A stretch of DNA of 64,000 bases from Vibrio ostreae (GCF_019226825.1 NZ_CP076643.1:2604001-2668000), one strand, 5' to 3'; shown: positions 1 to 8,628, counted from the first letter of the stretch. The notes: generated from the sequence alone by a model not told the origin. A program made the numbers and translations.

Positions 1-191
1 GTATTTTTGCAAATTATTATACACGGCTCGATTAGAGCACCCACTAATAAAAAACAAAAAAATAACTAACAAAATAATTCTCATGAAAAAACCACCTTAT
101 AGAAATACAAATTAAAATGTTATATTTATTATTAAAATCCTTTTAATGCAAAACATAAAAATCCGATAAAACATTTATTTATTTTAATTAA

Positions 192-971
192 TCATTCATG
201 CTTAACTTTTCCTAACCACATATATGGCTCGCAAGGTTTGCTAAAAAAATACCCTTGAAGATATGGTACTTTTGCACTTTTAAGTTTAGTATACATCATT
301 TCTGTTTCTACTCCTTCTGCTACAACATTTACACCACTCTCCTCGCAAAACTCACATAACTTAGCAACCAGCTTTAAGCCAAAACTAGTCTCAATAGCCT
401 TTTTAATGAAAGATTTATCGAGTTTTACTTGATAAATTGGCAAATGTAATAAAGTAAGTATTGAAGTGCTACTAACCCCAAAATCATCAATAGAAATTTT
501 GAAACCATAATGATGTAGCGTTATTAATGTCTTAAATATAGCTCTAGAGTCATCAATATCATAAGATTCCGTTATTTCCAATACAATTCTTTCAGGGGAC
601 AACCTGAAACGTTTAATTAAACTTTTAACTTCATTAAAAAAGTTAGGGTTCTTAATTTGAAGAATCGAAACGTTAATATTAATTAGTGGTTTTAATTCAC
701 TAACTTTATCAAAGTTAACAAGATAATTTAAGGCTTGAGAAAAAACACTCATACCTAGTTTGTTGATATAGCCATTTTTTTCAGCAATTTCAATAAATGT
801 TTCAGGACACACCACACCAAATTTATGATCACTCCATCTAGCTAGAACTTCAAAGCTTATCACTTCCATTGTAATAGAGTTAACTATAGGTTGTACCGCT
901 ATATTTATATGTTCAAATTCGACTGCCATCTCTAACGATTCACTTATTAATTGGTACCTTTCACTATTCAC
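192..971 (-). CDS. EAL-domain cyclic-di-GMP phosphodiesterase
   Basis: A 259-residue protein that is almost entirely one EAL domain, expected to hydrolyse c-di-GMP to pGpG in the cytoplasm. The family's catalytic signature looks complete: EVL in place of EAL at residues 41-43, then NINVS, EITES, IDDFG, VKLDKSFI, VAEGVET and QGYFFSKP. No GGDEF, sensor or membrane segment is present, so it is a stand-alone phosphodiesterase like the small Vibrio/enteric EAL proteins. The start is a GTG preceded by AAAGG about 9 bases upstream; an ATG at 929 is the alternative. It is divergent from the LysR gene, about 100 bp away, which suggests control by that regulator. Base composition is much more AT-rich than the core genes here, which fits acquisition. 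The 191 bases downstream to the window edge show no gene. Confidence 0.88.
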   Translation of the reverse strand: MNSERYQLISESLEMAVEFEHINIAVQPIVNSITMEVISFEVLARWSDHKFGVVCPETFIEIAEKNGYINKLGMSVFSQALNYLVNFDKVSELKPLININVSILQIKNPNFFNEVKSLIKRFRLSPERIVLEITESYDIDDSRAIFKTLITLHHYGFKISIDDFGVSSTSILTLLHLPIYQVKLDKSFIKKAIETSFGLKLVAKLCEFCEESGVNVVAEGVETEMMYTKLKSAKVPYLQGYFFSKPCEPYMWLGKVKHE

Positions 972-1075
972 TAAAATTTACCTTTAAAATGATTTCATCC
1001 TTGCTTATTCCGCTCTAATATAGTACTTAAAACTATACGGTACAGTGACTATTTTTGTATAAGGGTATACATGTT

Positions 1076-1987
1076 ATGAAATGGGGCTCTATTTCTTTTG
1101 ATTGGAATCAAACACGGGCCTTTCTGGTTACAGCAGAAACAGGGACAATGTCTGCAGCTGCTAGAGCTCTCAAGACAACCCAACCAACATTGAGCCGCCA
1201 AATATCCGCACTAGAAGAGCATCTAGGAACCACTTTATTCTATCGATCTGGAAATGAACTGAAGTTGACACGTTCAGGCCAGGATTTATTAGTTATTGCT
1301 CGAAAAATGGGAGAAACTGCAGATCAGTTCTCTATATTAGCTAGAGCTAATGCAACAAATGAAGGCGATAAAGTGACTATTTCTACTTGTGAAGTAACAG
1401 GCATTTATCGAATGCCTGATATTCTTGATAAATTAATAAAAGTCGATCCTAATATATCAACTGAAATTATTGTCACTAATGATAGCAGTGATCTTATGCA
1501 AGGAGAGGCGGATATAGCAATAAGATGCTATAAGCCATCTAATGCAAATCTCATAATAAAAAAACTTGGTAATGAAGTTATTAACTTGTATGGTACACCT
1601 CAATATATAGAATCATTATTAAGACTCCCAAGAAAGCAGCTAATTAATGATATGAGAATTATTACGTTCTATGATTACAAGCCTGCATTAGATCATTTAG
1701 CAAAATTTAATATCAATTTAAAAAATAGTAATTTTCACATATCAACAGCCTCATTCCCAGCACAGATAATGCTAGCTAAAAGAAGTTTAGGCTTGATTTA
1801 TTTAGCTAAGGATATAGCTAGTCATGAAACAGAGTTATCTATATTTCCGGAAAGCATAGTGTCTTCTATATCTGTTCCAATCTGGATTGTAAGTAATAAA
1901 GAGTTACGCATCAATAAAAAAGTAAAAAAAACTTTTGATTTTATCTCCAACGAATTGATTGATAAATTAAAATATAAAAATATCTAG
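1076..1987 (+). CDS. LysR-family transcriptional regulator
   Basis: About 303 residues, normal LysR length. The N-terminal winged helix-turn-helix is clear (FLVTAETGTMSAAARALK, then TTQPTLSRQISALEEHLG), followed by a periplasmic-binding-protein-like effector domain. A TTG at 1055 opens the same frame, but the ATG at 1076 is preferred because AAGGG sits at 1061-1065 with a 10-base spacer. The gene is divergent from the EAL gene, the usual LysR arrangement, so the 972-1075 gap probably carries both promoters and the LysR site. The effector is unknown. Low GC, like its neighbour. Confidence 0.85.
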   Translation: MKWGSISFDWNQTRAFLVTAETGTMSAAARALKTTQPTLSRQISALEEHLGTTLFYRSGNELKLTRSGQDLLVIARKMGETADQFSILARANATNEGDKVTISTCEVTGIYRMPDILDKLIKVDPNISTEIIVTNDSSDLMQGEADIAIRCYKPSNANLIIKKLGNEVINLYGTPQYIESLLRLPRKQLINDMRIITFYDYKPALDHLAKFNINLKNSNFHISTASFPAQIMLAKRSLGLIYLAKDIASHETELSIFPESIVSSISVPIWIVSNKELRINKKVKKTFDFISNELIDKLKYKNI

Positions 1988-2302
1988 ATGACTTTGTTTC
2001 CCTAAATCATGGGAATAAATCACTTGGGTAAAAGGTTTTTAAGTTCCTAAAGTGTATAATCTACTCTATACCGGAATATGTTCTCATCGATATCTTTAAA
2101 TATACAGAGGAGTCTACAAGATAAAACGCAAGTATGGTTCCAATAATCAATTGTAGCCTGTAGAATATTTAAAAAGATGAGCTAGCGTCTACTAATTCAG
2201 TGTCTATTCACCCAAAGCCGCCACCATACACCTCAATCCAAAAATCTTCAGGCATATGTCATCAATGTGAATACCCATCATTGATTCCGACAGGAGCCCG
2301 AA
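1988..2302. other. Intergenic stretch before the radC block
   Basis: About 315 bases with no credible gene, between the LysR stop and the radC start. I see no tRNA, strong hairpin or recognisable attachment site. GC content rises toward the radC end, so a junction between two imported segments may lie here. Confidence 0.4.
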
Positions 2303-2776
2303 ATGAATCCCAAAACTTCCGAGTACCAAAAGCAGCAACGCTATCAGGAAAATGAAATCCTAGAGCATGCGGCGGAGATACTGGCAACACGCTACGTGCG
2401 TGGTGATGCCCTAACTAACCCTGATGCCACCAAAGAGTATGTACGCTGTAAGCTAGGCAGCCATGAGCGTGAAGTGTTTGCCTTGTTGCTACTGGATAAC
2501 CAAAACCGACTGATTGAGTTTAAAGAGCTGTTTCAAGGAACGGTGGATGCGGCCAGCGTCTACCCGCGAGAAGTGGTGAAAGCGGTGTTAGAAGTGAATG
2601 CCGCAGCGGTGATATTTGCCCATAACCATCCATCCGGTGACTCAACGCCGTCTCAAGCCGATAGACGCATAACCGAAAGACTCAAAGACGCTTTAGCGCT
2701 GGTGGATGTGCGAGTGCTCGACCATATCGTGACAGGCGATACCTGCACCTCATTTGCTGAAAGGGGGTGGTTATGA
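2303..2776 (+). CDS. radC: RadC-family JAB/MPN domain protein (mobile-element type)
   Basis: 157 residues with the RadC/JAB1 metalloprotease-like fold. The metal-binding motif [14 protein letters not shown] (H-x-H followed by S-x-x-D) lies near the C-terminus. The N-terminal helix-hairpin-helix of the longer chromosomal RadC is missing, which is typical of the short RadC proteins on genomic islands and ICEs. Despite the name, a DNA-repair role is not established for this family. The start is ATG with AGGAG just upstream. Its stop overlaps the start of the next gene (ATGA), so the two are translationally coupled. It opens a block of island genes running to about 5.4 kb. Confidence 0.88.
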   Translation: MNPKTSEYQKQQRYQENEILEHAAEILATRYVRGDALTNPDATKEYVRCKLGSHEREVFALLLLDNQNRLIEFKELFQGTVDAASVYPREVVKAVLEVNAAAVIFAHNHPSGDSTPSQADRRITERLKDALALVDVRVLDHIVTGDTCTSFAERGWL

Positions 2777-3210
2777 TTGGGCAACATTACGGTGATCTTT
2801 CTATTGATGATGCTTTACATCAGTCACTAGAAGCACTTCTGAATCGATACACTCTCCCAGAGAACGCCGAGCGACTCGTATTGAACTGCCGCCAAATGAG
2901 TTACTACCGACACCGACAAGGTTTGCATCCGATAGAGATACAGCTTAAACGTGAGTCTGCCTCTAGCCCTTGGCTGGTGGTGTTCTTTGCCAGCTTCTCT
3001 TATCCCGATGACAACAGCACAACCGTTGAGCCTGAGTTGTACTTTCACCTTGCTAATCGCTGGTGCTATCAACCCGATGCGGGGAGCACGGATTTATCCC
3101 ACCCAGAGGTACAAGAGCTGCTCTCGGTATGGATGAAAGCCTTTGCTCGTCACCTATCCAGAAACGTCTTTGATGGCGTGCAACTGACGATGGTCGGCAC
3201 GTTCCAATAA
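2773..3210 (+). CDS. DUF2787-type protein, copy 1
   Basis: About 145 residues, recognised as the DUF2787 type common on Vibrio islands (recognition from memory). Features include a conserved central run ([21 protein letters not shown]) and a FASFSYPDD segment. No signal peptide or membrane segment. The ATG at 2773 overlaps the radC stop; a GTG two codons upstream shares the frame. It is followed by a second member of the same family with little sequence identity. The function is unknown; travelling with radC and a WYL regulator suggests island maintenance or protection, but this is inference. Confidence 0.72.
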   Translation: MIGQHYGDLSIDDALHQSLEALLNRYTLPENAERLVLNCRQMSYYRHRQGLHPIEIQLKRESASSPWLVVFFASFSYPDDNSTTVEPELYFHLANRWCYQPDAGSTDLSHPEVQELLSVWMKAFARHLSRNVFDGVQLTMVGTFQ

Positions 3211-3259
3211 TTCTCACTCTGTATTTCTTATTTGAATCCTGAAACAAGGAGGACTCACT

Positions 3260-3703
3260 ATGTCCAAATTAACCTTCACAGCATCATTACTACCTGTGTC
3301 AAAGAAACTGCATAAGCTGTTAAGTGAGCAATTCACCGCTCATTTGCTGAGTAATGAAGCTCTGACCACCAGCCGTTATCTGGTGTTTAATTTTCGTGAT
3401 AAAACATACAGCGCGGATGAAGGCGGCTTCCATCCGGTTGAGATGGCGATTTGCCAAACCTCAACAGGGGAATGGAGCATTGAGTACATCACCGACTTTG
3501 CTTATATGGGGAATTACTATCCAGAGCTAGAGCGCAACTTAGATTTTGATTTTCGGGTTGGGCAGTTCTTTGTGGCCTATCGTGGCTGGCTACCGATGCA
3601 AGGTAGCCGTGATGCGAAAGAGCTGTATCGGCTATGGGAGAATAACTTTCTTGCCTATGTCGCTACGGACGCCTACAACGAGATAGCCGTCACCCCGCAA
3701 TAA
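3260..3703 (+). CDS. DUF2787-type protein, copy 2
   Basis: 147 residues and a divergent paralogue of the preceding gene. Both share the pattern R-x-LVxNxRxxxYxxxxxGxHPxE (here YLVFNFRDKTYSADEGGFHP) followed by a tyrosine/aspartate-rich strand. It has an excellent ribosome site (AAGGAGG at about 3246). The end lies 3 bases before the small membrane-protein gene. Cytoplasmic by sequence; function unknown. Confidence 0.72.
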   Translation: MSKLTFTASLLPVSKKLHKLLSEQFTAHLLSNEALTTSRYLVFNFRDKTYSADEGGFHPVEMAICQTSTGEWSIEYITDFAYMGNYYPELERNLDFDFRVGQFFVAYRGWLPMQGSRDAKELYRLWENNFLAYVATDAYNEIAVTPQ

Positions 3704-3706
3704 CTC

Positions 3707-3883
3707 ATGACTTCCCTTCTTCTACAAATCATCAAACTTGTCACTGCTCTCATAACGCTGTTCTCCCTTTCCCCGTTCTTCGGTGCCATAGGAGCCCTAT
3801 CCACTTTAGGGTTTCTGGTGGTGCTACTGATTGGGTTACTGGCGACCATTGCCGAGCTCAGTGATAAGCATAAACCTCGTTAA
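3707..3883 (+). CDS. Small hydrophobic protein, 58 residues
   Basis: A complete reading frame of 58 codons, ATG to TAA, beginning 3 bases after the preceding stop. It encodes two predicted membrane segments: residues about 5-24 (LLLQIIKLVTALITLFSLSP) and about 27-50 (GAIGALSTLGFLVVLLIGLL). A short charged tail (ELSDKHKPR) follows. There is no good ribosome site of its own, so translation would rely on coupling with the upstream gene. It could be a small inner-membrane protein of the island block; no homologue is recognised. Confidence 0.55.
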   Translation: MTSLLLQIIKLVTALITLFSLSPFFGAIGALSTLGFLVVLLIGLLATIAELSDKHKPR

Positions 3884-3935
3884 TGTTAATTAATTCACAC
3901 TTTTATGAAACGAATTGATTGCATTTTAACCGTTG

Positions 3936-3981
3936 GACATTATGTGTCTGACCCACCTCTATTCTCCCGACATTAAATGTC
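3936..3981. promoter_or_regulatory. Paired palindromes, candidate operator of the WYL regulator
   Basis: Two related palindromic sites, GACATTATGTGTC at 3936-3948 and GACATTAAATGTC at 3969-3981, lie 33 bp apart (about three helical turns) immediately upstream of the WYL gene. Each is followed by a similar extension (TGAC / CGAC). Paired inverted repeats upstream of a WYL gene suggest autoregulation. Confidence 0.5.
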
Positions 3982-4021
3982 CGACTCCGGTGTGGAGCTT
4001 TGATGTATTGAGAGCGTAGTC

Positions 4022-4762
4022 ATGAGCAATAAAACCAGCATTGAAGGGTTATCCGCTTTGCTGCACACGCTGATGCTTATTCCTCAACATCGATGGATTA
4101 CCGTTAGGGAGTTGCAGCAGCAGTTAGCCCTACTCGATATCCACCGCACCACGCGCAGCATTAAACGCTACCTCGATGACATCATTGTGGACGTGTTTAA
4201 CGTGGAGTGTGATTCGATGAGCATGCCCCATGTTTATCGGAAAACCTCAGAGCAATTACTGAAACTCAACAAGCAGGAAATGCTCTATTGGCAACTGACC
4301 AACAAGTACTTACTGCCGCTGGTTCCTGATGCACTGAATCATGGGCAAGGTCGCTCCTCGGAGAGAGACAAACCCTTGTCCCACAAGGGTTCATCACATT
4401 CAAAAGAGCAAGAATGGTTAGCAAAAGTACATGTGGCTTTGCCCACTATTCGCGAGTGGAATGACGAGCAACGGCAAGTGTTGAATGCGGTACATACGGC
4501 ATTACTGCACAACCGTATGCTCAAGATATCGAGCCAAGTATTGCAGCAAGAGAAGGCGCTCATTGAGCCACTGGGACTCTCGGTTCAGTGTGACGCGCTC
4601 TTGCTGCTCTTTCGATTATCCGGTCAACACACGATACGCACCCTCGCCTTGCCTCTGATTGATGAGGCCAGTGTATCGACGTTTTCTTTTACCTATCCCA
4701 CTGATTTCAATCTTGAGCAGTTCATGCGTGAACATGTTGAAATCCGTGCATCCCAAATTTAA
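4022..4762 (+). CDS. WYL-domain-like helix-turn-helix transcriptional regulator
   Basis: 246 residues. The N-terminus is a DNA-binding domain of the DeoR/YafY type (HRWITVRELQQQL, then HRTTRSIKRYLDDI). The C-terminus matches the WYL fold pattern (LIEPLGLSVQCDALLLLFRL, then ALPLIDEASVSTFSFTYP), although the W-Y-L triad itself is degenerate. WYL proteins of this layout (BrxR, CapW) commonly repress phage-defence loci and respond to nucleic-acid ligands. Upstream lies a pair of palindromes that may be its operator. Its target could be itself, the small genes that follow, or the helicase unit at 5.8 kb; the last is inference. Confidence 0.72.
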   Translation: MSNKTSIEGLSALLHTLMLIPQHRWITVRELQQQLALLDIHRTTRSIKRYLDDIIVDVFNVECDSMSMPHVYRKTSEQLLKLNKQEMLYWQLTNKYLLPLVPDALNHGQGRSSERDKPLSHKGSSHSKEQEWLAKVHVALPTIREWNDEQRQVLNAVHTALLHNRMLKISSQVLQQEKALIEPLGLSVQCDALLLLFRLSGQHTIRTLALPLIDEASVSTFSFTYPTDFNLEQFMREHVEIRASQI

Positions 4763-4785
4763 CTCACCAATATGGAGAGATACCC

Positions 4786-5145
4786 ATGAACACTCTAATT
4801 CGAACCATCATGATGGCCCTATTGCTATTCAGTATTACGGCTTGCAGCGAGCAAGATGCAGCGCAAACCGTTACCGCCGATGTTGAAGTATCTATATCCA
4901 GCAACCCTCATTGGGGAACACTGGTCTTTGATATTCAAGCTATCACAGACAGCACAGTAATAACCGGTGTGGTCATCAATCGAGGCAACTGCCGCCTACC
5001 CGTAGGCACGACCTCTGAACTATCTAGAAATGTTCAATTGAAGTTCGGTGAAACCTATACCGGATATAGCAACAACTGCACCGTGGACAGCGTGAAAGAA
5101 ATCGAAGTCACTTCCAGTGCAGGCACCTTCATCTACACCTTTTAA
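4786..5145 (+). CDS. Small lipoprotein of unknown function
   Basis: 119 residues with a lipoprotein signal: hydrophobic MMALLLFSI followed by lipobox ITAC, making Cys20 the lipidated residue. The mature part looks like a small beta-rich domain with two further cysteines (NRGNCRLP and SNNCTVD) that could form a disulphide in the periplasm. The ribosome site GGAGA is 9 bases upstream. It follows the WYL gene by 23 bases and is followed by another exported small protein. No family recognised. Confidence 0.6.
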   Translation: MNTLIRTIMMALLLFSITACSEQDAAQTVTADVEVSISSNPHWGTLVFDIQAITDSTVITGVVINRGNCRLPVGTTSELSRNVQLKFGETYTGYSNNCTVDSVKEIEVTSSAGTFIYTF

Positions 5146-5192
5146 TTTCCAATTCCTCAATAACACACTCAACCAACTCGTAAGGATCAACT

Positions 5193-5420
5193 ATGAGCAA
5201 GTCAACTCGACTCATCGCGACAGCGTTAGTTTTATCTTCTTCTTCCGCCTTTGCTGGTGGAACACTGGGTGGTAACCCATCCGCAGATTCGGGAGCCGTG
5301 AACGTCAATGTAGGCAAATGCACTCAATACAAAATGGATGTGAAAGCGGCGCAGCAGGAAGGTAAGGACGTAGCGAGCATCACCGTTCCTGAAGGCTGTG
5401 AAGCCATCAAAGAAAAGTAA
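5193..5420 (+). CDS. Small exported protein
   Basis: 75 residues with a Sec signal peptide (LIATALVLSSSSAFA, cleavage probably after AFA). The mature region is about 55 residues, Gly/Asn-rich at its start and with two cysteines (GKC and EGC). The start has AAGGATC upstream. A strong terminator follows, so this closes the transcription unit that begins with the WYL gene or earlier. No family recognised. Confidence 0.6.
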   Translation: MSKSTRLIATALVLSSSSAFAGGTLGGNPSADSGAVNVNVGKCTQYKMDVKAAQQEGKDVASITVPEGCEAIKEK

Positions 5421-5445
5421 TACCACCTGCGAAGGTGAAAGACGA

Positions 5446-5480
5446 GAATGGGGAGCAATTACGCTCCCCATTCTTTTTTT
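5446..5480 (+). terminator. Rho-independent terminator
   Basis: Perfect 11-bp stem GAATGGGGAGC / GCTCCCCATTC with a 6-base loop and seven T residues. It ends the small exported-protein transcript and separates the radC/WYL block from the helicase unit. Confidence 0.92.
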
Positions 5481-5726
5481 GCTGCTATGCACAAGCTGCA
5501 CAATCAATAAGCCATCCTTCTAAACTCGTTTTTGGACACAAATCAGTTTCGGAAAATCTAACATTAGCAAAACATGAATAACTACAGACATGGTAAATGG
5601 CCAAATTCGGCCGAGTTGAGGAGCGCTATATGTGGTTCTTTGGTATCCGTTCAATACTCAGCAGGTCATGGACGGATACTTTAAATTCGTGACTGATATG
5701 TGGATTGTGAAGTGTGAAGGAGCGTA

Positions 5727-5792
5727 ATGCCTATATCTCGAATGAGTGTTATATTCGATGGTTATATGCATCTTATATCTTTTTATATCTAG
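5727..5792 (+). CDS. Possible 21-residue leader peptide upstream of the helicase
   Basis: A 21-codon frame starting at ATG 5727 with AAGGAG four bases upstream. Its TAG stop at 5790-5792 overlaps the AGGAAAG ribosome site of the helicase gene. The placement would couple its translation to the helicase. It is rich in Ile, Tyr and Met. The surrounding 5481-5800 stretch otherwise holds only a short palindrome near 5602 and presumably the promoter. Tentative. Confidence 0.25.
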   Translation: MPISRMSVIFDGYMHLISFYI

Positions 5793-5800
5793 GAAAGCAC

Positions 5801-7891
5801 ATGTTACAGATAAACCCAGAGGGGTATGATTTTACAGCAACTCCAATATTGGATGACTTAGTTAAGCGTTTGAACGAGTCATCCTTGGAGCTTGACGGCG
5901 CTCAGCTATTTGTCGACTTTCCTCTATATAAGGGGAGTGAAGATAACCTCATTATTTCGCAGCTTATCCTTGTTAGTTCAAAGTACGGTATTTGGTCTCT
6001 GCATACGACAGATGCGAACTCGTACAGTAAGGGTAAGTTGACTCATGCAGATGATGAACTTCTAGAAGTTGCCAATAACGTTTTTGCGAGGCTAATTAGG
6101 AATAAACGTCTATCTAGTGGTTTCAATCAACTTAAGGTTCCATTTAGCACCTTACTTTATGCCCCTCATTTTGAGGAAGAAGAGTTAGCAGCCATAGAGT
6201 TGAAGAATGTACATGCTCTGAATTTCCACGATGTTGAGCAAATGATAAGCGAGAGTGAAGTTGCGATTGATGATAATGTTTTCTTGGAAAGTATCTCGAC
6301 GATTCAAGGAGCTAAAGGACTTTGGAAGCCAGAAGATAGAAATCTAACTGGTTTTGACGAAAATTCTAAAGTTGCCAAAATTAGTCAAATAGAGTCGCAG
6401 ATATTACTTTTTGATAAAGATCAGCAAGAGGGCTACATTCCTGCACTATCTGGGCCTCAGAGGATAAGAGGTCTTGCGGGATCAGGTAAAACGGTAGTAC
6501 TTGCAATGAAAGCGGCTATAACGTTAATCCGCGCAGAATCAGAACAAAGTAAAATACTGTATACCTTTTCAACAAAAAGCCTCTATCAACACGTGCAACG
6601 TTTGATCCAAAGGTTTTATCGAGAGTTTGATGATGACTTGAGCAACCTAGATCGAGTTGCAATTAAACACTCTTGGGGTGGGCGCACAAATGATGGCGTT
6701 TATTGGGAAGCTTGTAATGCATTTAACCATCGATTCCTTACTTATCCAGAGGCAATGAAATATAAACCTCACGATATGGATCCGTTTGAATTTGCGTGTA
6801 AAGACTTGCTTGATAATGTAGAAATCTCCCCTATTTACGACTATGTGTTTGTTGATGAAGCACAAGATTACAATAAGTACTTCTTGAGATTGTGCACTAA
6901 GTTAGCGAAGAACAAACAAGCTACATTTGGTGCTGATGTTTTTCAGAATATTTTTCAAAGCCAAGTACCTACAGCTGCACAGATCTATGATGATGGGACA
7001 CAATTCATCAAAGAGAAATACTTAAACGTTTGTTATAGAACACCACTAGCAACGCTAGTTTGTGCTCATAGCGTAGGTCTTGGGGTTTACGGTAAGCAAG
7101 TTCAGAAAATCGAAACCGTGGAGCACTGGAAGTCGCTTGGATATCAGGTCATTGGCAAAGATGAAGGGGCTTTTCAAGAGAAAGAAGATGTTCATGTATT
7201 GAGAGATGAAAGTCATTCTCCAACACTGGCAGACCAAGAGGCACGTAACTTAATCTTAATGCATAAAGCTGCAAACATGGATGCAGAGGTTAATGAAGTT
7301 GCTCGACGCATCATAAATGATGTTAGAAGCGAGGGGTTATCGCCTGAAGATATTCTAGTCATGTGTGCCGATGACTACAGATGTAAAAGGTATTTTAATC
7401 GACTTACTGACATATTGTCGGAGCATGAAATTTATACGAATAACATTCATGCGGAGAAGTATTCAATAAGCGACTTCCGCGTTAAAGGTCGAGTTACACT
7501 AAGTACAATCCATAAAGCTAAAGGCAACGAAGCTTATTCAGTTTACCTAATGGGTACTGATTTTCTCTCTTACAACCTTAATGTAAGAAATAGAAACCTT
7601 ATCTTTACAGCTTTAACACGAACCAAGGGTTGGATCTGTATTACGGGGGTTGGAGAAATTGTAGATGGGCTTTTTGGGGAGATAGAAACTGCTATCGGCA
7701 ACCTTCCTAGCATTAAGTTTAAATACCCATCAGCGCTTGAGGGACAGGACATTGAACATGATCTACAGATGGCTGAGTCAGTTAGCCAAAAAGATATTGA
7801 TAGCATAAAACAGCTAGCAGCAAAGTTCGGGTCTTTTGAGAAAATGCAGGAATACTTGGCTGAAAGCGAAGGTAGAAAAGGGAAGAAATAA
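5801..7891 (+). CDS. UvrD/Rep-like superfamily 1 helicase with unknown N-terminal domain
   Basis: About 696 residues. SF1 motifs: Walker A GLAGSGKT at 224-231, Walker B/motif II FVDEAQD at 350-356, a C-terminal UvrD-type motif IHKAKGNE at about 570, and motif VI TALTR at 603-607. The first ~220 residues precede Walker A and match no family I know; a degenerate nuclease-like core (acidic stretch before LIISQLIL) is possible but unproven. I chose ATG 5801 with AGGAAAG just upstream; an in-frame GTG at 5714 would add 29 residues that look non-coding. The stop overlaps the DUF2290 start (TAATG), so the two are a strict pair. A stand-alone helicase plus small partner, flanked by island genes, is typical of phage-defence modules (compare Gabija GajB), but the system is not one I can name. 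Confidence 0.82.
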   Translation: MLQINPEGYDFTATPILDDLVKRLNESSLELDGAQLFVDFPLYKGSEDNLIISQLILVSSKYGIWSLHTTDANSYSKGKLTHADDELLEVANNVFARLIRNKRLSSGFNQLKVPFSTLLYAPHFEEEELAAIELKNVHALNFHDVEQMISESEVAIDDNVFLESISTIQGAKGLWKPEDRNLTGFDENSKVAKISQIESQILLFDKDQQEGYIPALSGPQRIRGLAGSGKTVVLAMKAAITLIRAESEQSKILYTFSTKSLYQHVQRLIQRFYREFDDDLSNLDRVAIKHSWGGRTNDGVYWEACNAFNHRFLTYPEAMKYKPHDMDPFEFACKDLLDNVEISPIYDYVFVDEAQDYNKYFLRLCTKLAKNKQATFGADVFQNIFQSQVPTAAQIYDDGTQFIKEKYLNVCYRTPLATLVCAHSVGLGVYGKQVQKIETVEHWKSLGYQVIGKDEGAFQEKEDVHVLRDESHSPTLADQEARNLILMHKAANMDAEVNEVARRIINDVRSEGLSPEDILVMCADDYRCKRYFNRLTDILSEHEIYTNNIHAEKYSISDFRVKGRVTLSTIHKAKGNEAYSVYLMGTDFLSYNLNVRNRNLIFTALTRTKGWICITGVGEIVDGLFGEIETAIGNLPSIKFKYPSALEGQDIEHDLQMAESVSQKDIDSIKQLAAKFGSFEKMQEYLAESEGRKGKK

Positions 7892-8598
7892 TGGACGTTG
7901 GTTCTGGTGCATCGTTAAAGCTAACCAAGCGAGTTTTAGATGAACTGGGGATCCTAGACCAATACAACCCCATGATTCATTTTCCTGAGAACTACGTTGC
8001 GGAGCTGCGAGGAAAAAACTACAGAGAGCAATGGGAGACCTATATAAAAAGCTATTGGTATCATTTTGTACTCGCAGATGGCTCATTACTCATTTATGAA
8101 GAAGATAGCTTCAGGTTTTTAATGGCTCCTCTCCGATTACCTACTCGTGAAGATTTTCTGCATGAAGAGTTTGGAGACATATGGGACGAAGAATTCACTG
8201 AAGATGATAAAAATCAGTACTTATCGTCATCGGAATTTTCGATCGCATATCAAAATTTTGTAGACAGCACGGCGACGTATAGCCCCTATACCCCCGTTAG
8301 GTATGACATGAGTCTTGATAAAAATGAGTATTGCCGTCTAACACACCCTGCATTCCACTTACATATAGGCTTTGAAAATAACTCCAGAATACCTGTTAAA
8401 GTAAAGATGACGCCATTTTCATTTACTATGTTTATTCTATCCACCTTCTATCCTAAAGAATGGAAGCGTATTTTTAATGAAGGAATGCTTTCCGACAAAG
8501 AGAAGAGCAAAGTTAAATCGAGGTTAGAGACCATTGTACATATAGACAATGAACTTTGGTGCAACGAGCACGAGGAAATCAGAGCTTACATCGGATAA
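7891..8598 (+). CDS. DUF2290-type protein, partner of the helicase
   Basis: 235 residues, soluble. The conserved core is RYD (about 130-132), then HPAFHLHIG around 152-160 (H156 and H158), then SRIPVKVKMTP and an FILSTFYP helix. This resembles DUF2290 as I remember it. The clustered histidines suggest a metal or catalytic site, but no activity is known to me. The start codon overlaps the helicase stop by one base, so the pair must be co-translated. A terminator follows within 10 bases and closes the two-gene unit. It does not resemble the Gabija GajA nuclease. Confidence 0.62.
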   Translation: MDVGSGASLKLTKRVLDELGILDQYNPMIHFPENYVAELRGKNYREQWETYIKSYWYHFVLADGSLLIYEEDSFRFLMAPLRLPTREDFLHEEFGDIWDEEFTEDDKNQYLSSSEFSIAYQNFVDSTATYSPYTPVRYDMSLDKNEYCRLTHPAFHLHIGFENNSRIPVKVKMTPFSFTMFILSTFYPKEWKRIFNEGMLSDKEKSKVKSRLETIVHIDNELWCNEHEEIRAYIG

Positions 8599-8604
8599 AT
8601 ATAG

Positions 8605-8628
8605 GGAGGTCGCTTGACCTCCTTTTTT
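8605..8628 (+). terminator. Rho-independent terminator of the helicase-DUF2290 unit
   Basis: Stem GGAGGTC / GACCTCC with loop GCTT and six T residues, 6 bases after the DUF2290 stop. Confidence 0.9.

Noticed and set aside
5714..5800. Upstream GTG start for the helicase
   Set aside because: It would place the start before a good ribosome site at 5791-5797 and add residues that look non-coding; a separate short frame uses the same bases.
5801..8598. Gabija system
   Set aside because: The helicase resembles GajB only in general SF1 motifs, and the partner is not an OLD-type ATPase/TOPRIM nuclease.
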